NCBI GenBank assembly: GCA_003054695.1 | Contig: QAZA01000011.1 | Coordinates: 1 to 64,000, forward strand | DNA length: 64,000 nucleotides | Direction of reading: 5' to 3' | Source: Verrucomicrobia bacterium LW23 | GTDB lineage: Bacteria; Verrucomicrobiota; Verrucomicrobiia; Methylacidiphilales; UBA1321 | Shown here: in pieces, positions 50,389 through 58,892 of the stretch | Layout of the letters: every line of letters begins with the position of its first letter | Position numbering within the stretch: position 1 is the stretch's first letter | Program-made: the position numbers and the translations under genes | Notes under the pieces: model-generated | Database searches by the model: none | Told to the model about the DNA's origin: nothing | What the model saw: the letters and a program-made list of their open reading frames with translations, nothing else

Positions 50389-51879
50389 ATGACCTGGAAG
50401 CAAGCAATGCACTCGTGGTTTCCGACGTTTACGCCGCGTGCGTGGGGGTGGGGCTCGGCGTATGAGAGTGCGAACCACTCGGCGCGAAGGGGGCAGGTGC
50501 CGGGAGCGGGGCCGGGGGATGCTCGGCGGGATTTGACGCCGGGGGTGCGGTCGGAGCTGGTGCGGCGGTCGCGCTACCTCATGAAGAACTCCGGGTTTGC
50601 GCGGGAGCTGGTGGGGAGCATGGCGATTTATTCGGTGGGCGACGGGTTGCGCGTGCAGGCGCAGTCGGCGGACGCGGGGTGGAACGCGCGGGCGGCGCGG
50701 TATTTCAAGCGGTGGTCGGCGCGGTGCGAGGTGACGCGGCGCTTCTCCTTCGAGGAGTGCCAGGCGTTGATTTGCCGGGGCATCGATACGGACGGCGAGT
50801 ATTTTGTGCACAAGACGCGCGACGCGGCCGGCCTGCCGTCGCTGCAACTGCTTGAGGCGCACCGGATTGGCGGTAGCGGCTCGGTGCTGGGCGCGGCCGG
50901 AGTTGATGACGGCACCGTGGACGGCATCGGCTTTGATGAGCACGGCGCGCCGGCATTTTACCGCGTGGTGGAGGACGACGGGACGACGCGCGACTTGCCG
51001 GCGGAGAGCGTGATTCACGTGTTTGAGCCGGAGAGCGCCAGCGCGGTGCGCAACGCACCGTCGCTTCAGCACAGCATCAATCACATCCTCGACGAGATGG
51101 AACTGCTTGCGCTGGAGAAACATGCGGTGAAGGATCACGCCGACAAGAGCTTCCTGCTCAAGACGCATCGCGAACTGCTGAAGGAAGACGGCGACTTTTC
51201 CGTGCCGCAGGCGGGTGGCGCCGGCGAGCCGGGCGTGCCGAGCGATCCCTCTGCGCTGCAACGCATTACGGGCGGCAAATGGATCTCGCTGCAACCGGAG
51301 GAGGACGCCACGCCGTTCGTCTCCGCGCGCCCGTCGCCCACCTTCACCGGCTTCCTGCGCCACATTCGCCAGGACGGCAGCATGGGCGTGCTGCCCTACG
51401 AGTTTGCGGCCGACACGCGCGAGATCACCGGCGCGGGCATCCGGCTTGTGGTGGCGAAGGCGGATCGGCGATTCTCGTTCCGGCAAATGATTCTGATTCA
51501 ACGGCTTATCAAGCAAGTGTGGGCGTATGTCATCGGCGACGCGATCGACGCCGGCGAGCTGGAGCCGGTGGAAGGCTGGCACCGCATCGCCTGCGTTTGC
51601 CCGCGCCGCGTGACCGTGGACGCCGGCCGCGAAGCCCAGCAAAACCGCGCCGACGTGGAAGTGGGGCTGAAGCCGATCTCCGACCACTACGAGGAGAACG
51701 GCGCCGACTTTGGCGAGGAGCTGGAGCGGCGCGGCGCCGACGCGCGCCTTATCCTCGACACGGCCGAGAAGTACCGTGTGCCCGTGGATATGCTCTGGCG
51801 TCCCTCGGGAGGAGGTGTCGACCTGGCGGCGATTGCCGAGGCGGCGGCGGGCGGCGCGGCCGGCAGCGGGGAGAGATGA
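50389..51879 (+). CDS. Phage portal protein (lambda gpB type)
   Basis: The 496-residue protein has portal landmarks: RSRYLMKNSGFARELVGSMA, DTDGEYFVHKTRDAAGLP, LLEAHRIGG, PAESVIHVFEPESASAVRNA, and a C-terminal low-complexity tail. It forms the dodecameric channel for DNA entry. The ATG at 50389 is used; a longer frame to 50320 adds unrelated residues. Confidence 0.85.
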   Translation: MTWKQAMHSWFPTFTPRAWGWGSAYESANHSARRGQVPGAGPGDARRDLTPGVRSELVRRSRYLMKNSGFARELVGSMAIYSVGDGLRVQAQSADAGWNARAARYFKRWSARCEVTRRFSFEECQALICRGIDTDGEYFVHKTRDAAGLPSLQLLEAHRIGGSGSVLGAAGVDDGTVDGIGFDEHGAPAFYRVVEDDGTTRDLPAESVIHVFEPESASAVRNAPSLQHSINHILDEMELLALEKHAVKDHADKSFLLKTHRELLKEDGDFSVPQAGGAGEPGVPSDPSALQRITGGKWISLQPEEDATPFVSARPSPTFTGFLRHIRQDGSMGVLPYEFAADTREITGAGIRLVVAKADRRFSFRQMILIQRLIKQVWAYVIGDAIDAGELEPVEGWHRIACVCPRRVTVDAGREAQQNRADVEVGLKPISDHYEENGADFGEELERRGADARLILDTAEKYRVPVDMLWRPSGGGVDLAAIAEAAAGGAAGSGER

Positions 51880-51905
51880 CGCCCCGTTGACTCCGGCGCC
51901 GATGC

Positions 51906-53219
51906 GTGAAGCACCGCGCCATCTTCGACCGTCAACCCTGGCTGATTACGCCGGAAGCGCTGCAAGCCATTGCGGCGTTCTCCGCCTGGGACGAATGGGA
52001 CGAAGAGAAGCCCGGCGATGCGCAAGCGCCTCTGTACGAGGTAGTTGATGGCGTGGCGGTGTTTCCCATCATGGGCGCCCTGGCGCGCACGGCGTCGTGG
52101 TGGGCGGATGCGTCGATGGAGGACATCGGCGCCGCAGTAAAGGAAGCCGCCGGGCGGGCGGACGTGCGTGCCATCCTGCTCGATATCGACTCGCCCGGCG
52201 GCACGGTGAACGGCACGCCGGAGCTGGCGCAAATCATTGCCGACGCCACGCGGCAGAAGTACGTCTACGCGTTCACCGCCGGGCAAATGTGCTCGGCGGC
52301 GTACTGGCTCGCCTCGCAATGCGACGCTATTTATATGACGCCCAGCGCGCGCGTCGGCTCCATCGGCGTTATTCTTTCGGTGCTCGATTGGTCCGAAATG
52401 TACAAAAGCTGGGGCATCCGCGTCGAAGTCTTTGCGGCCGGCAAGTACAAGAGCGCCGGCGCGCCTGGCACTTCCCTTACCGACGAGCAGCGCGCGCACC
52501 TGCAGGGCGACATCGACGAGATTGCGGCCGAGTTTGACGCGGCGGTGCTGGCGCGCGGCCGGCAAATTCCCGCCGAAGCGCTGGAAGGGCAGACGTTTTC
52601 CGGACGCGGCGCGCAGGAGCGCAACCTTGCCATGGTGGTGAAGGATCGCGCCGAAGTGCTGGAGCGCCTGGGCGTGCTGGGCGCGCGGCCGGCGATTGAC
52701 TCGAACGCCAAGGCAATGACGATCGAAGCACAACTGAAGGCCGCAAACGATAAGCTTGCGGAAATTGCCGCGAAGGAAGCCGCCGAAGAGAAGGAAAAGG
52801 ACGAGGCGGAAGAGACAGACAAGAAAGCGGCCGAGGACGACGAGGAGAAGAAAGATGGCGACGACGAGGAGGACGACGAAGAGGCGGACGCGAAGGCCAA
52901 GTCCAGGATTGCGGCACTTTCCAGCGAGAACGCGCTTCTCAAGTCGCAGGTCGCCGGCCTCTCCGACGTAAACGCCAAGCTCGTCGCCGCTTACAACAAG
53001 CTGGAGGCGAGGGACAAGGATCTTTCCGCCCGCGCCAATCGCGAAGCCGCCCGCATTGTCGCCGAGACCGGCACCAGCACGCCGGCGCGCGTCTCCGCCC
53101 GGAGCGTGGGAGGCCAGGACATCGAGGCGCTGCGCGCCGAGTTCAAGGCCATCAAGGATCCCAAAGCGCAGTCGGCGTTTCTGGCGCGGCTAACGCCGGA
53201 CCAATTTGCCGCGCTGTAG
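51906..53219 (+). CDS. S49-family capsid protease with C-terminal scaffold
   Basis: The 437-residue protein resembles lambda gpC/Nu3. The protease part (to about residue 250) has ILLDIDSPGGTVNGTPEL, a candidate nucleophile Ser130 in GQMCSAAYWLASQ, and Lys182 in GKYKSAGAPG. After residue 270 an in-frame ATG at 52716 (MTIEAQLKAANDKLAEI) begins a highly charged coiled-coil scaffold. The scaffold could be made alone by internal initiation, as lambda Nu3 is. It is followed by the major capsid gene. Confidence 0.82.
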   Translation: MKHRAIFDRQPWLITPEALQAIAAFSAWDEWDEEKPGDAQAPLYEVVDGVAVFPIMGALARTASWWADASMEDIGAAVKEAAGRADVRAILLDIDSPGGTVNGTPELAQIIADATRQKYVYAFTAGQMCSAAYWLASQCDAIYMTPSARVGSIGVILSVLDWSEMYKSWGIRVEVFAAGKYKSAGAPGTSLTDEQRAHLQGDIDEIAAEFDAAVLARGRQIPAEALEGQTFSGRGAQERNLAMVVKDRAEVLERLGVLGARPAIDSNAKAMTIEAQLKAANDKLAEIAAKEAAEEKEKDEAEETDKKAAEDDEEKKDGDDEEDDEEADAKAKSRIAALSSENALLKSQVAGLSDVNAKLVAAYNKLEARDKDLSARANREAARIVAETGTSTPARVSARSVGGQDIEALRAEFKAIKDPKAQSAFLARLTPDQFAAL

Positions 53220-53377
53220 CGCTAACCTTCCCGTTTCCGTTCTGCAAGCAGCTCAACACCAACCATTTGCCGGGTACTGATGATGTTCGCGCGATTCGTG
53301 CGAAGTGGGTTCGATGCCCGCCCCGGCCCTTTTTTCAACTGACTGACAGCTGACAGTAAAGCACAGCCTAACCTATT

Positions 53378-54274
53378 ATGGCCAATACACTTACCAATCT
53401 GCGAGACGTTAAGGTGGCGCAGCGGGCGCTGAAGGCGTTCGTCAAAAAGCTCGGCCCCGTGTCGCGCTTCAGCACCAACTTTTCGGCCGAAGCGGCGGAG
53501 CGCAACGCGACCGTCAACGTACCGCTGATCGGCTCCGCGCCTGCCTCGCAGGATTTCGCCGGCGACTACCTGGTGAATATCGACCGCACCGCCGACGCCC
53601 GCACCGTGCCGCTCGACCGGCACAAATTCCAGACGGTGCACATGACGGCGACCGAGTACAACTCGACGTCGGTGGACATCATGGGCGACCTGGTGGAAGC
53701 CGCCGTGCGGCGCCTCGCGGAGGACGTGTACGTCGATATCCTGGGCGTGGTGAAGGCCAATATCTACGGCACCGCGATTCCCGCGCTGGCCGCGTCCGCC
53801 ATGACCTACGCCAAGATGGTTGACGTGCGCGCCGCGTGCAACGCCGATGCCGTGAAGATGCCGGAAGACGGTCGAGGCCTGTGGATCGACGACACGTACT
53901 ACTCGAACCTGCTGGTCGACGACGTGGTTGCCAAGAGCCCGGACGTCACCATCTCCGGCGGCACGGTGCGCGAGGCCAAGATCAAGCAGATCGCCGGCTT
54001 CGATGTCTTCCCGTCGATCGTCATTCCCGAGAACGGCGAAAAGCTTAAGGGCTTTGCGGCGGTTCCCTCGGCCATCGCCATCTGCAACCGCTACATGGTG
54101 CCCGTGGCGGACTATCAGGAAGCCGGCGCGGTTACCGACCCGGAAACCGGCCTCACGTTCGGCTACCTCCGCCACTCCGAGACGCGCAGCAACCGCGTAT
54201 TCGTCACGGTCGAGTGCCTCTATGGCCGCACCCACGGCATTCCTGAAGGTCTGCTTCGTATCGTCCGGCCCTAA
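53378..54274 (+). CDS. Major capsid protein (HK97-fold)
   Basis: The 298-residue protein lies where the capsid gene is expected, after the protease/scaffold. It contains VPLDRHKFQTVHMTATEYNS, TSVDIMGDLVEAAVRRLAED and PENGEKLKGFAAVPSAIAIC, in keeping with HK97-fold coat proteins of the P22/phage coat-type group. No separate N-terminal delta domain is evident; the fused scaffold upstream would fill that role. Confidence 0.75.
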   Translation: MANTLTNLRDVKVAQRALKAFVKKLGPVSRFSTNFSAEAAERNATVNVPLIGSAPASQDFAGDYLVNIDRTADARTVPLDRHKFQTVHMTATEYNSTSVDIMGDLVEAAVRRLAEDVYVDILGVVKANIYGTAIPALAASAMTYAKMVDVRAACNADAVKMPEDGRGLWIDDTYYSNLLVDDVVAKSPDVTISGGTVREAKIKQIAGFDVFPSIVIPENGEKLKGFAAVPSAIAICNRYMVPVADYQEAGAVTDPETGLTFGYLRHSETRSNRVFVTVECLYGRTHGIPEGLLRIVRP

Positions 54275-54389
54275 GACGGCCGCGCCGCCGGGCAGCTCCG
54301 CGCTGTACGGCCCGGCGGCGCTTTAACCTTCCGTCAACTCTCTCGCCCGCCACCTTCCGCCACCCATCTCTCTTTTCCCTCTTCACCGC

Positions 54390-54932
54390 ATGCCTCCCAT
54401 CGCCCCTTTCGCCCTCAACGGCAGCACCGGCACCACGCTGTCGTGGCTCGCCCATCTCCCGCGCGACACCCGCCAGCGCCATCGCGCGCAGTATCTCAAC
54501 GCCACCTCGGATCTTGCCGCGTCTGCCGTCACTTTCTACGGCGCCGCCGCGCCTGTGCTGGTAACGGCAGAGTCGGCGTCCGGCCAAGCGGTCGTCAACG
54601 CGCCCGGCACTGGCAACTTTGCCAATGGCGATATCGTTCTGGTCTACGACGACAGCTCAAAGACGTTCTATCGCATGACCGTCTCCAGCGTCGACGCTAC
54701 TACCGTAACAATGACCGGCAATTTATCCGCCACGCTCGTCCCCGGCGACATGCTCATCAAGCGAGGTTCGGTGCTGGGCGCAATTCCGATCGGCGCGGCG
54801 ACGAAGGAAGTGAACGCCAGCGGCTCCGGCTTCTTCTGCGGAGAAACCGGCCGCGCCTTGTGGGCCGAGCTTACCGGCACGTCAGCCTGCAAAATCAACG
54901 CTCTGGCCGGCGACTTTGTGCAGGGCGACTAA
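54390..54932 (+). CDS. Hypothetical head protein, possibly decoration
   Basis: The 180-residue protein is beta-rich with many Thr/Ser/Ala (NGDIVLVYDDSSKTFYRMTV, TVTMTGNLSATLVPGDMLIK). Its place directly after the capsid gene suggests a decoration or head-fibre protein. No sequence family is recognised. Confidence 0.5.
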   Translation: MPPIAPFALNGSTGTTLSWLAHLPRDTRQRHRAQYLNATSDLAASAVTFYGAAAPVLVTAESASGQAVVNAPGTGNFANGDIVLVYDDSSKTFYRMTVSSVDATTVTMTGNLSATLVPGDMLIKRGSVLGAIPIGAATKEVNASGSGFFCGETGRALWAELTGTSACKINALAGDFVQGD

Positions 54933-54954
54933 CCTCCGACAACCCACACAATAG

Positions 54955-54980
54955 AGGGTGTCCACTTGAACCGACACCCT
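54955..54980 (+). terminator. Weak hairpin after the capsid-decoration gene
   Basis: AGGGTGTC (54955-54962) and GACACCCT (54973-54980) pair perfectly around a 10-base loop. No T-run follows, so it may be an attenuator. Confidence 0.3.
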
Positions 54981-54998
54981 GTCACTCCTTTCAACGCC

Positions 54999-55547
54999 AT
55001 GTTCTACTTCATCGTTTCCATCGTTGCCCTCGCCGCCGGCGCCATCCTTTGGCAGCTTTACCGTGACGCCACACGCAATCATCGGCTCCACCCGACGCCG
55101 TTCGTCCCGACCTATTCGCCCCCGACCTACGTGCCGCGTTATGAATTCGACGTCGCGGACGTGCGGCGCGCCTGCGAGAGCAAGAACCGTAGGCGCCCGT
55201 GCCGTGGTGGCGACGACGATGCCGGCCCCGCCGCCGCCTCGACGTTTCCGTTCCCCGGCACGCCGCCGATCACGTTTGCCGTCCCGCACGTCTCGCCGGA
55301 CGCACCGCAAGTTGTCACGCTCTCGGTTGCCGACTTGCCCGTGCATACGCACAACGCCTCCCTCTACACTCCGGAGCCCGCGCACGCCCTGGGAGCATGC
55401 AGCGGCTCCGGTGTCGGGGCGAGTGCGGGCGTCGCCGTAATGGAGGTGACGGCGATCGCGCCGGCGACCGCCGCACCGGAGCCCGATTTCCTTGCGTGCT
55501 CTACGGCTTACGATGGCTCGACCGCCGCGTGCGAGTCTTGCCAATAG
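54999..55547 (+). CDS. Membrane-anchored hypothetical phage protein
   Basis: The 182-residue protein has an N-terminal span (MFYFIVSIVALAAGAILWQL), then a Pro-rich and Ala-rich region. A start at ATG 54999 is preferred. A TTG-led extension to 54966 is less likely. It is unusual to find a membrane anchor in a head gene cluster. The family is unknown. Confidence 0.5.
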   Translation: MFYFIVSIVALAAGAILWQLYRDATRNHRLHPTPFVPTYSPPTYVPRYEFDVADVRRACESKNRRRPCRGGDDDAGPAAASTFPFPGTPPITFAVPHVSPDAPQVVTLSVADLPVHTHNASLYTPEPAHALGACSGSGVGASAGVAVMEVTAIAPATAAPEPDFLACSTAYDGSTAACESCQ

Positions 55548-55553
55548 CGCGCC

Positions 55554-55865
55554 ATGTCCCTTCGAGACGAGAAAGCAGCCGACCTTGCCGAGATCCTTAC
55601 CGATATCGGCGAGGCGGTGCTGTATAAAGGGCAGTCGGTTTCCGCCTTGGTTACCACGCCGGCCATGGCGCTGGCGCTGGATATCGGCGGCATCGGCGAG
55701 GCGTGCGATTTCGTGGTGAAGGTTGCCCGGACCGCCGTTGCCTTTGATCCGCCAGCCATTGGCGACCGCATTGAGTTTCAGGGCAACGTGTTCCGCATCA
55801 TCCGCATCGGCGACCGCGCGGGATATCCGGCGCTTGTGCTCTCGGTAAAGCTTCCGTTTGAGTAG
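55554..55865 (+). CDS. Head-tail joining protein-like (gpFII-like)
   Basis: The 103-residue protein (LAEILTDIGEAVLYKGQSVS, DRIEFQGNVFRIIRIGDRAG) has the size and beta-rich pattern of phage head completion proteins such as lambda gpFII, and lies where they are expected. Confidence 0.6.
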   Translation: MSLRDEKAADLAEILTDIGEAVLYKGQSVSALVTTPAMALALDIGGIGEACDFVVKVARTAVAFDPPAIGDRIEFQGNVFRIIRIGDRAGYPALVLSVKLPFE

Positions 55866-55918
55866 GGACATCGCGTGTCCCTGCGACATGAAATGTCCCT
55901 AGTAACGGCAGGGACATT
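55864..55918. repeat. GGGACAT inverted repeats between two head genes
   Basis: AGGGACA-N5-TGTCCCT (55864-55882) and AATGTCCCT-N9-AGGGACATT (55892-55918) are two successive small hairpins built from the same GGGACA word. They straddle the end of the head-joining gene and the gap before the next start. Confidence 0.55.
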
Positions 55919-55940
55919 GCATGTCTCTCCTACTCCGCAA

Positions 55941-56699
55941 ATGTCTGATTCTCTGGAATTTCGCCTCGACACTCGCGCATTCGAGAAGGCCCTTTTGGCG
56001 CTTTATGGCGCGACGTGGCGCGATCTCTCGGAGCTGCTGAAGGAGATGGCGAAAGGCTTTATCAAGCAGGTGGTGCTTATCACGCCGCCGGGCGGCGGCG
56101 GGGTGACCGGCCCGGCGGCGCGCCGGCGCGGTGCGGCTCATGTGGCGACGGACGTGAACCGCGTGTTCCGGGAATTGCGCCACGAGAAATGGCACTCGCC
56201 GGAGATAAAGAAGGCGATCCGCGAGCGCGACCTGGCGCGGCTGCGGGAGATTGTGCCGCACATTCCGGAGTTTGCCGGCATGCAGGTGGAGCTGGAGCCG
56301 AATCCGGCCTACCACCGCGCCGCTCGGAACTCGCGCGGCGTTGTACCGCAGGGCACGCGGCAGCGAGTGCTGGTGCTGGACGGCCTGAAAAAATACATCA
56401 AAATCGAGCAGGCGCGCGTCGGCAAACTGGCCTCCGGCTGGAATGCGGCGGCGGAGAAGCTGGGCGTGAACCTGCCCGCCTGGGTAACGCGCCATGGCGC
56501 CGGGCGCGGCTCTATTGTGCTGGAGTTGCGTGAGCCGAGTCTGACCATCCGCATTACCAACGCCGTGCGTTACGCGCAGCACATCAGCGACTTGCAGCGT
56601 CGCATCCAATGGGCGCTCGACCGCCAGGCCTCCGGCACCGAGAAGCGTGTCGCGAAAATCCTGGAAGCCGCCGCCCGCAAAGCCTCCCTCAAAGCATAA
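55941..56699 (+). CDS. Tail completion-type protein (minor tail)
   Basis: The 252-residue protein (MSDSLEFRLDTRAFEKALLA) is basic and helical, with REIVPHIPEFAGMQVELEPN and VAKILEAAARKASLKA. It resembles HK97 gp10- or lambda gpZ-like tail-attachment proteins. A GTG at 55875 could extend it by 22 residues; the ATG at 55941 is preferred because it falls after the hairpins. Confidence 0.55.
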   Translation: MSDSLEFRLDTRAFEKALLALYGATWRDLSELLKEMAKGFIKQVVLITPPGGGGVTGPAARRRGAAHVATDVNRVFRELRHEKWHSPEIKKAIRERDLARLREIVPHIPEFAGMQVELEPNPAYHRAARNSRGVVPQGTRQRVLVLDGLKKYIKIEQARVGKLASGWNAAAEKLGVNLPAWVTRHGAGRGSIVLELREPSLTIRITNAVRYAQHISDLQRRIQWALDRQASGTEKRVAKILEAAARKASLKA

Positions 56700-56701
56700 G
56701 C

Positions 56702-57205
56702 ATGACCACTCCCGCCCCTTCCGCCGACATCCTTTTCCAGTTCGAGGAGTACATCGAATCATGCCTGAAAGCTGTCTTCCAGCAGCGCGGCTTCCCGAAC
56801 GTCTACACGATGAGCACCGACCACGACACGCGCATGGTCGAGCCGCGCCTGTGCATTGCGGCTGTCGCGGCGGACTCCGAGCAGGAAGACAGCTTCCTCC
56901 ACCCGGCCGGCATCGAATATTACGCCACCGCCGCCGTAGACGTCGACCTGGTGACCGTCACCAGCCGACGCAACCAGCCGCAACTGCGGAAGATTAAGGG
57001 AGAGATCCGCGAGATCATGCAGCGTGTGCCCTACATCGCCCGCGCGAATCCGGAGCTGTTGCCTTACCATAATATAGTGCGGTGCGTGAGCCAAAAGCCT
57101 ACGCATGACGCCGACCCGGAGCTGGAACGCGACACCGTGATGATGCCGTACCAGCTTATTGTGCAGATTCGGCCGGAAGCCTGGCCACAGCAATTGCCGG
57201 CGTAG
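56702..57205 (+). CDS. Tail terminator-like protein
   Basis: The 167-residue protein starts 2 bases after the previous gene. Its length and mix of strands and helices (EEYIESCLKAVFQQRGFPNV, IEYYATAAVDVDLVTVTSRR) suit a phage tail terminator (lambda gpU-like). Position supports this. Confidence 0.55.
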   Translation: MTTPAPSADILFQFEEYIESCLKAVFQQRGFPNVYTMSTDHDTRMVEPRLCIAAVAADSEQEDSFLHPAGIEYYATAAVDVDLVTVTSRRNQPQLRKIKGEIREIMQRVPYIARANPELLPYHNIVRCVSQKPTHDADPELERDTVMMPYQLIVQIRPEAWPQQLPA

Positions 57206-57238
57206 CGGCCCGTTTGGTTGACTCCGGCCGCTGGGGAA

Positions 57239-57778
57239 ATGAGTTCCGTAACTTTCAATTTCCCTTCGATCACTCTTAACTCGCCCGCCGTGCCGAGCGG
57301 CGATGGCGTTAGCGGCAAGATCAACGTCGACCTGGTGCTGGCTGCCATGGGCTTTTCCGCAGGCACGGGGATTGGACAGATCAACCGGGCGTTTCGCAAA
57401 ACGTACACGCTCACCGGCACGGGCGGCGGTACGCCGGACGAGGTTATCGACCTGTTCGACTTTGGCGGTCCGACCGTGGAGGACGCTCTTGGCCGGCCGT
57501 ACGAGCTGGATTACGTGAAGGGCATAGTCGTGCAGGTGAAGTCGACCGAGCCGACCGCGAAGGTGACGCTGGGCGCCGAGGGGAGTGCGGCGGCGTGGCA
57601 GGGCATTAACGGTAGCGACACGGTGAAGATTGCCGACGTGGAGGCCGGGACGCCGTTCATCTGGTTTTCGCGCGCCGGCAAGGCGGTGACGGATAGCACC
57701 GACCACCTGCTGAAGATCGCCAACCAGCACGCGTCCGCCTCGGTGACCGTGGACGTGCTCATTCTTGGCTCGCAGTAA
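57239..57778 (+). CDS. Hypothetical tail protein
   Basis: The 179-residue protein is beta-rich (SVTFNFPSITLNSPAVPSGD, AKVTLGAEGSAAAWQGINGS) and could be a tail tube or tube-related protein. The following gene is an alternative for the tube. Confidence 0.5.
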   Translation: MSSVTFNFPSITLNSPAVPSGDGVSGKINVDLVLAAMGFSAGTGIGQINRAFRKTYTLTGTGGGTPDEVIDLFDFGGPTVEDALGRPYELDYVKGIVVQVKSTEPTAKVTLGAEGSAAAWQGINGSDTVKIADVEAGTPFIWFSRAGKAVTDSTDHLLKIANQHASASVTVDVLILGSQ

Positions 57779-57831
57779 ACCGGCTTGGTTCCAGTACCCC
57801 CCAACACTTTCATCACTAAGTATTTACACAT

Positions 57832-58194
57832 ATGGCACTGAAGAATGACGGCTCGCTGAACTACGGCTCCATGGCGCTGACTTTCACCGGTCCCGCCGGA
57901 GTCGCAACTTACGTGGCGGATAACGTCAAAATCAACCGGCCCACGTTCAAGATCGAGTCTCGCGACCATCTCAACCGGCCGGACGGCAAGGTTGTCGACG
58001 ATGACTTTGTGACCGGCACAGCAACCCTCAAGTGGGGCAACGCACGCGCCCCGCAGAACGGCGACGAGACGACGATCGAGCTCGATGCAGCGATCGGCGA
58101 GGAGGTTTTCTACATTACCAACGTCGGCCTGCAGCTGGAGAAAGCAGGGCTGAAGATGGTCGAAGTTGCTATCGATAAAAAGTACAACACGTAA
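57832..58194 (+). CDS. Possible major tail (tube) protein
   Basis: The 120-residue beta-rich protein (DGSLNYGSMALTFTGPAGVA, KWGNARAPQNGDETTIELDA) has the size and charge of a siphovirus tube protein. It precedes a chaperone-like gene and the tape measure, the usual order. Confidence 0.5.
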   Translation: MALKNDGSLNYGSMALTFTGPAGVATYVADNVKINRPTFKIESRDHLNRPDGKVVDDDFVTGTATLKWGNARAPQNGDETTIELDAAIGEEVFYITNVGLQLEKAGLKMVEVAIDKKYNT

Positions 58195-58203
58195 AAAATA
58201 GCA

Positions 58204-58890
58204 ATGTCGTTCCGTCTGTCCGAATCCGCCGGATACAAGGAAGCCGTCGCGCGCGAGTTGACCCTGCGCGAGACGGCTTTCCTGTGCGACGACCGCACCA
58301 CGCTGGCCAACGGTATTCGCGTCCGCCTCTTCACGCCCATGCACATGTTGCGGGCGCTGTATGCGGAGTCGCCGTTTGTGCTGGGCGGCGACGTGCGGGA
58401 GGAGGAGTTGCTGCAGTTCCTGTGGATCATCCGCGACACGGCCGCTTGGGGAGACGGCGAGGAGGATCGCCAGCGGTTCATTGGCGCGCATCTCCATCTG
58501 TTGCAACCGCAGGCGTTTATGGAGGCGTTCCGCGCCGTCCATCAATACCTGGAAGAATCCTTTATGGATCGCCCGCCGTCGGCCTCGGCGGACGCGAATG
58601 CGCCCGGCGAGCACACGGCTTTTTACTCCAACGTGGCGGAGCTGGTCGACATTTTCGGCCATGAGTACGGATGGACCGAGCAGTACATTCTCGGCCTGCC
58701 CTATGTGCGGCTTTACCAATATTTGCGGTGCATCATCACCCGCACTTCGCTCGATGAGGTGAGCTTTATCAACCGGTTTTCCGACCTGGCGGCAGTGGCG
58801 TGGACCAACGCTCTTAACCAGCAGCATAAGCCGGCGCCCGCCGCCGACTCCGCCGACTCCGGCACCCCGCAGCCTTCGCCGACTTCCTGA
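58204..58890 (+). CDS. Tail assembly chaperone-like protein
   Basis: The 228-residue helical protein, directly before the tape measure, fits the tail chaperone position (lambda gpG). RVRLFTPMHMLRALYAESPF and IFGHEYGWTEQYILGLPYVR are visible. I saw no clear slippery site for a G-T type fusion. The tape measure ATG lies 3 bases after its stop. Confidence 0.5.
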   Translation: MSFRLSESAGYKEAVARELTLRETAFLCDDRTTLANGIRVRLFTPMHMLRALYAESPFVLGGDVREEELLQFLWIIRDTAAWGDGEEDRQRFIGAHLHLLQPQAFMEAFRAVHQYLEESFMDRPPSASADANAPGEHTAFYSNVAELVDIFGHEYGWTEQYILGLPYVRLYQYLRCIITRTSLDEVSFINRFSDLAAVAWTNALNQQHKPAPAADSADSGTPQPSPTS

Positions 58891-58892
58891 TT

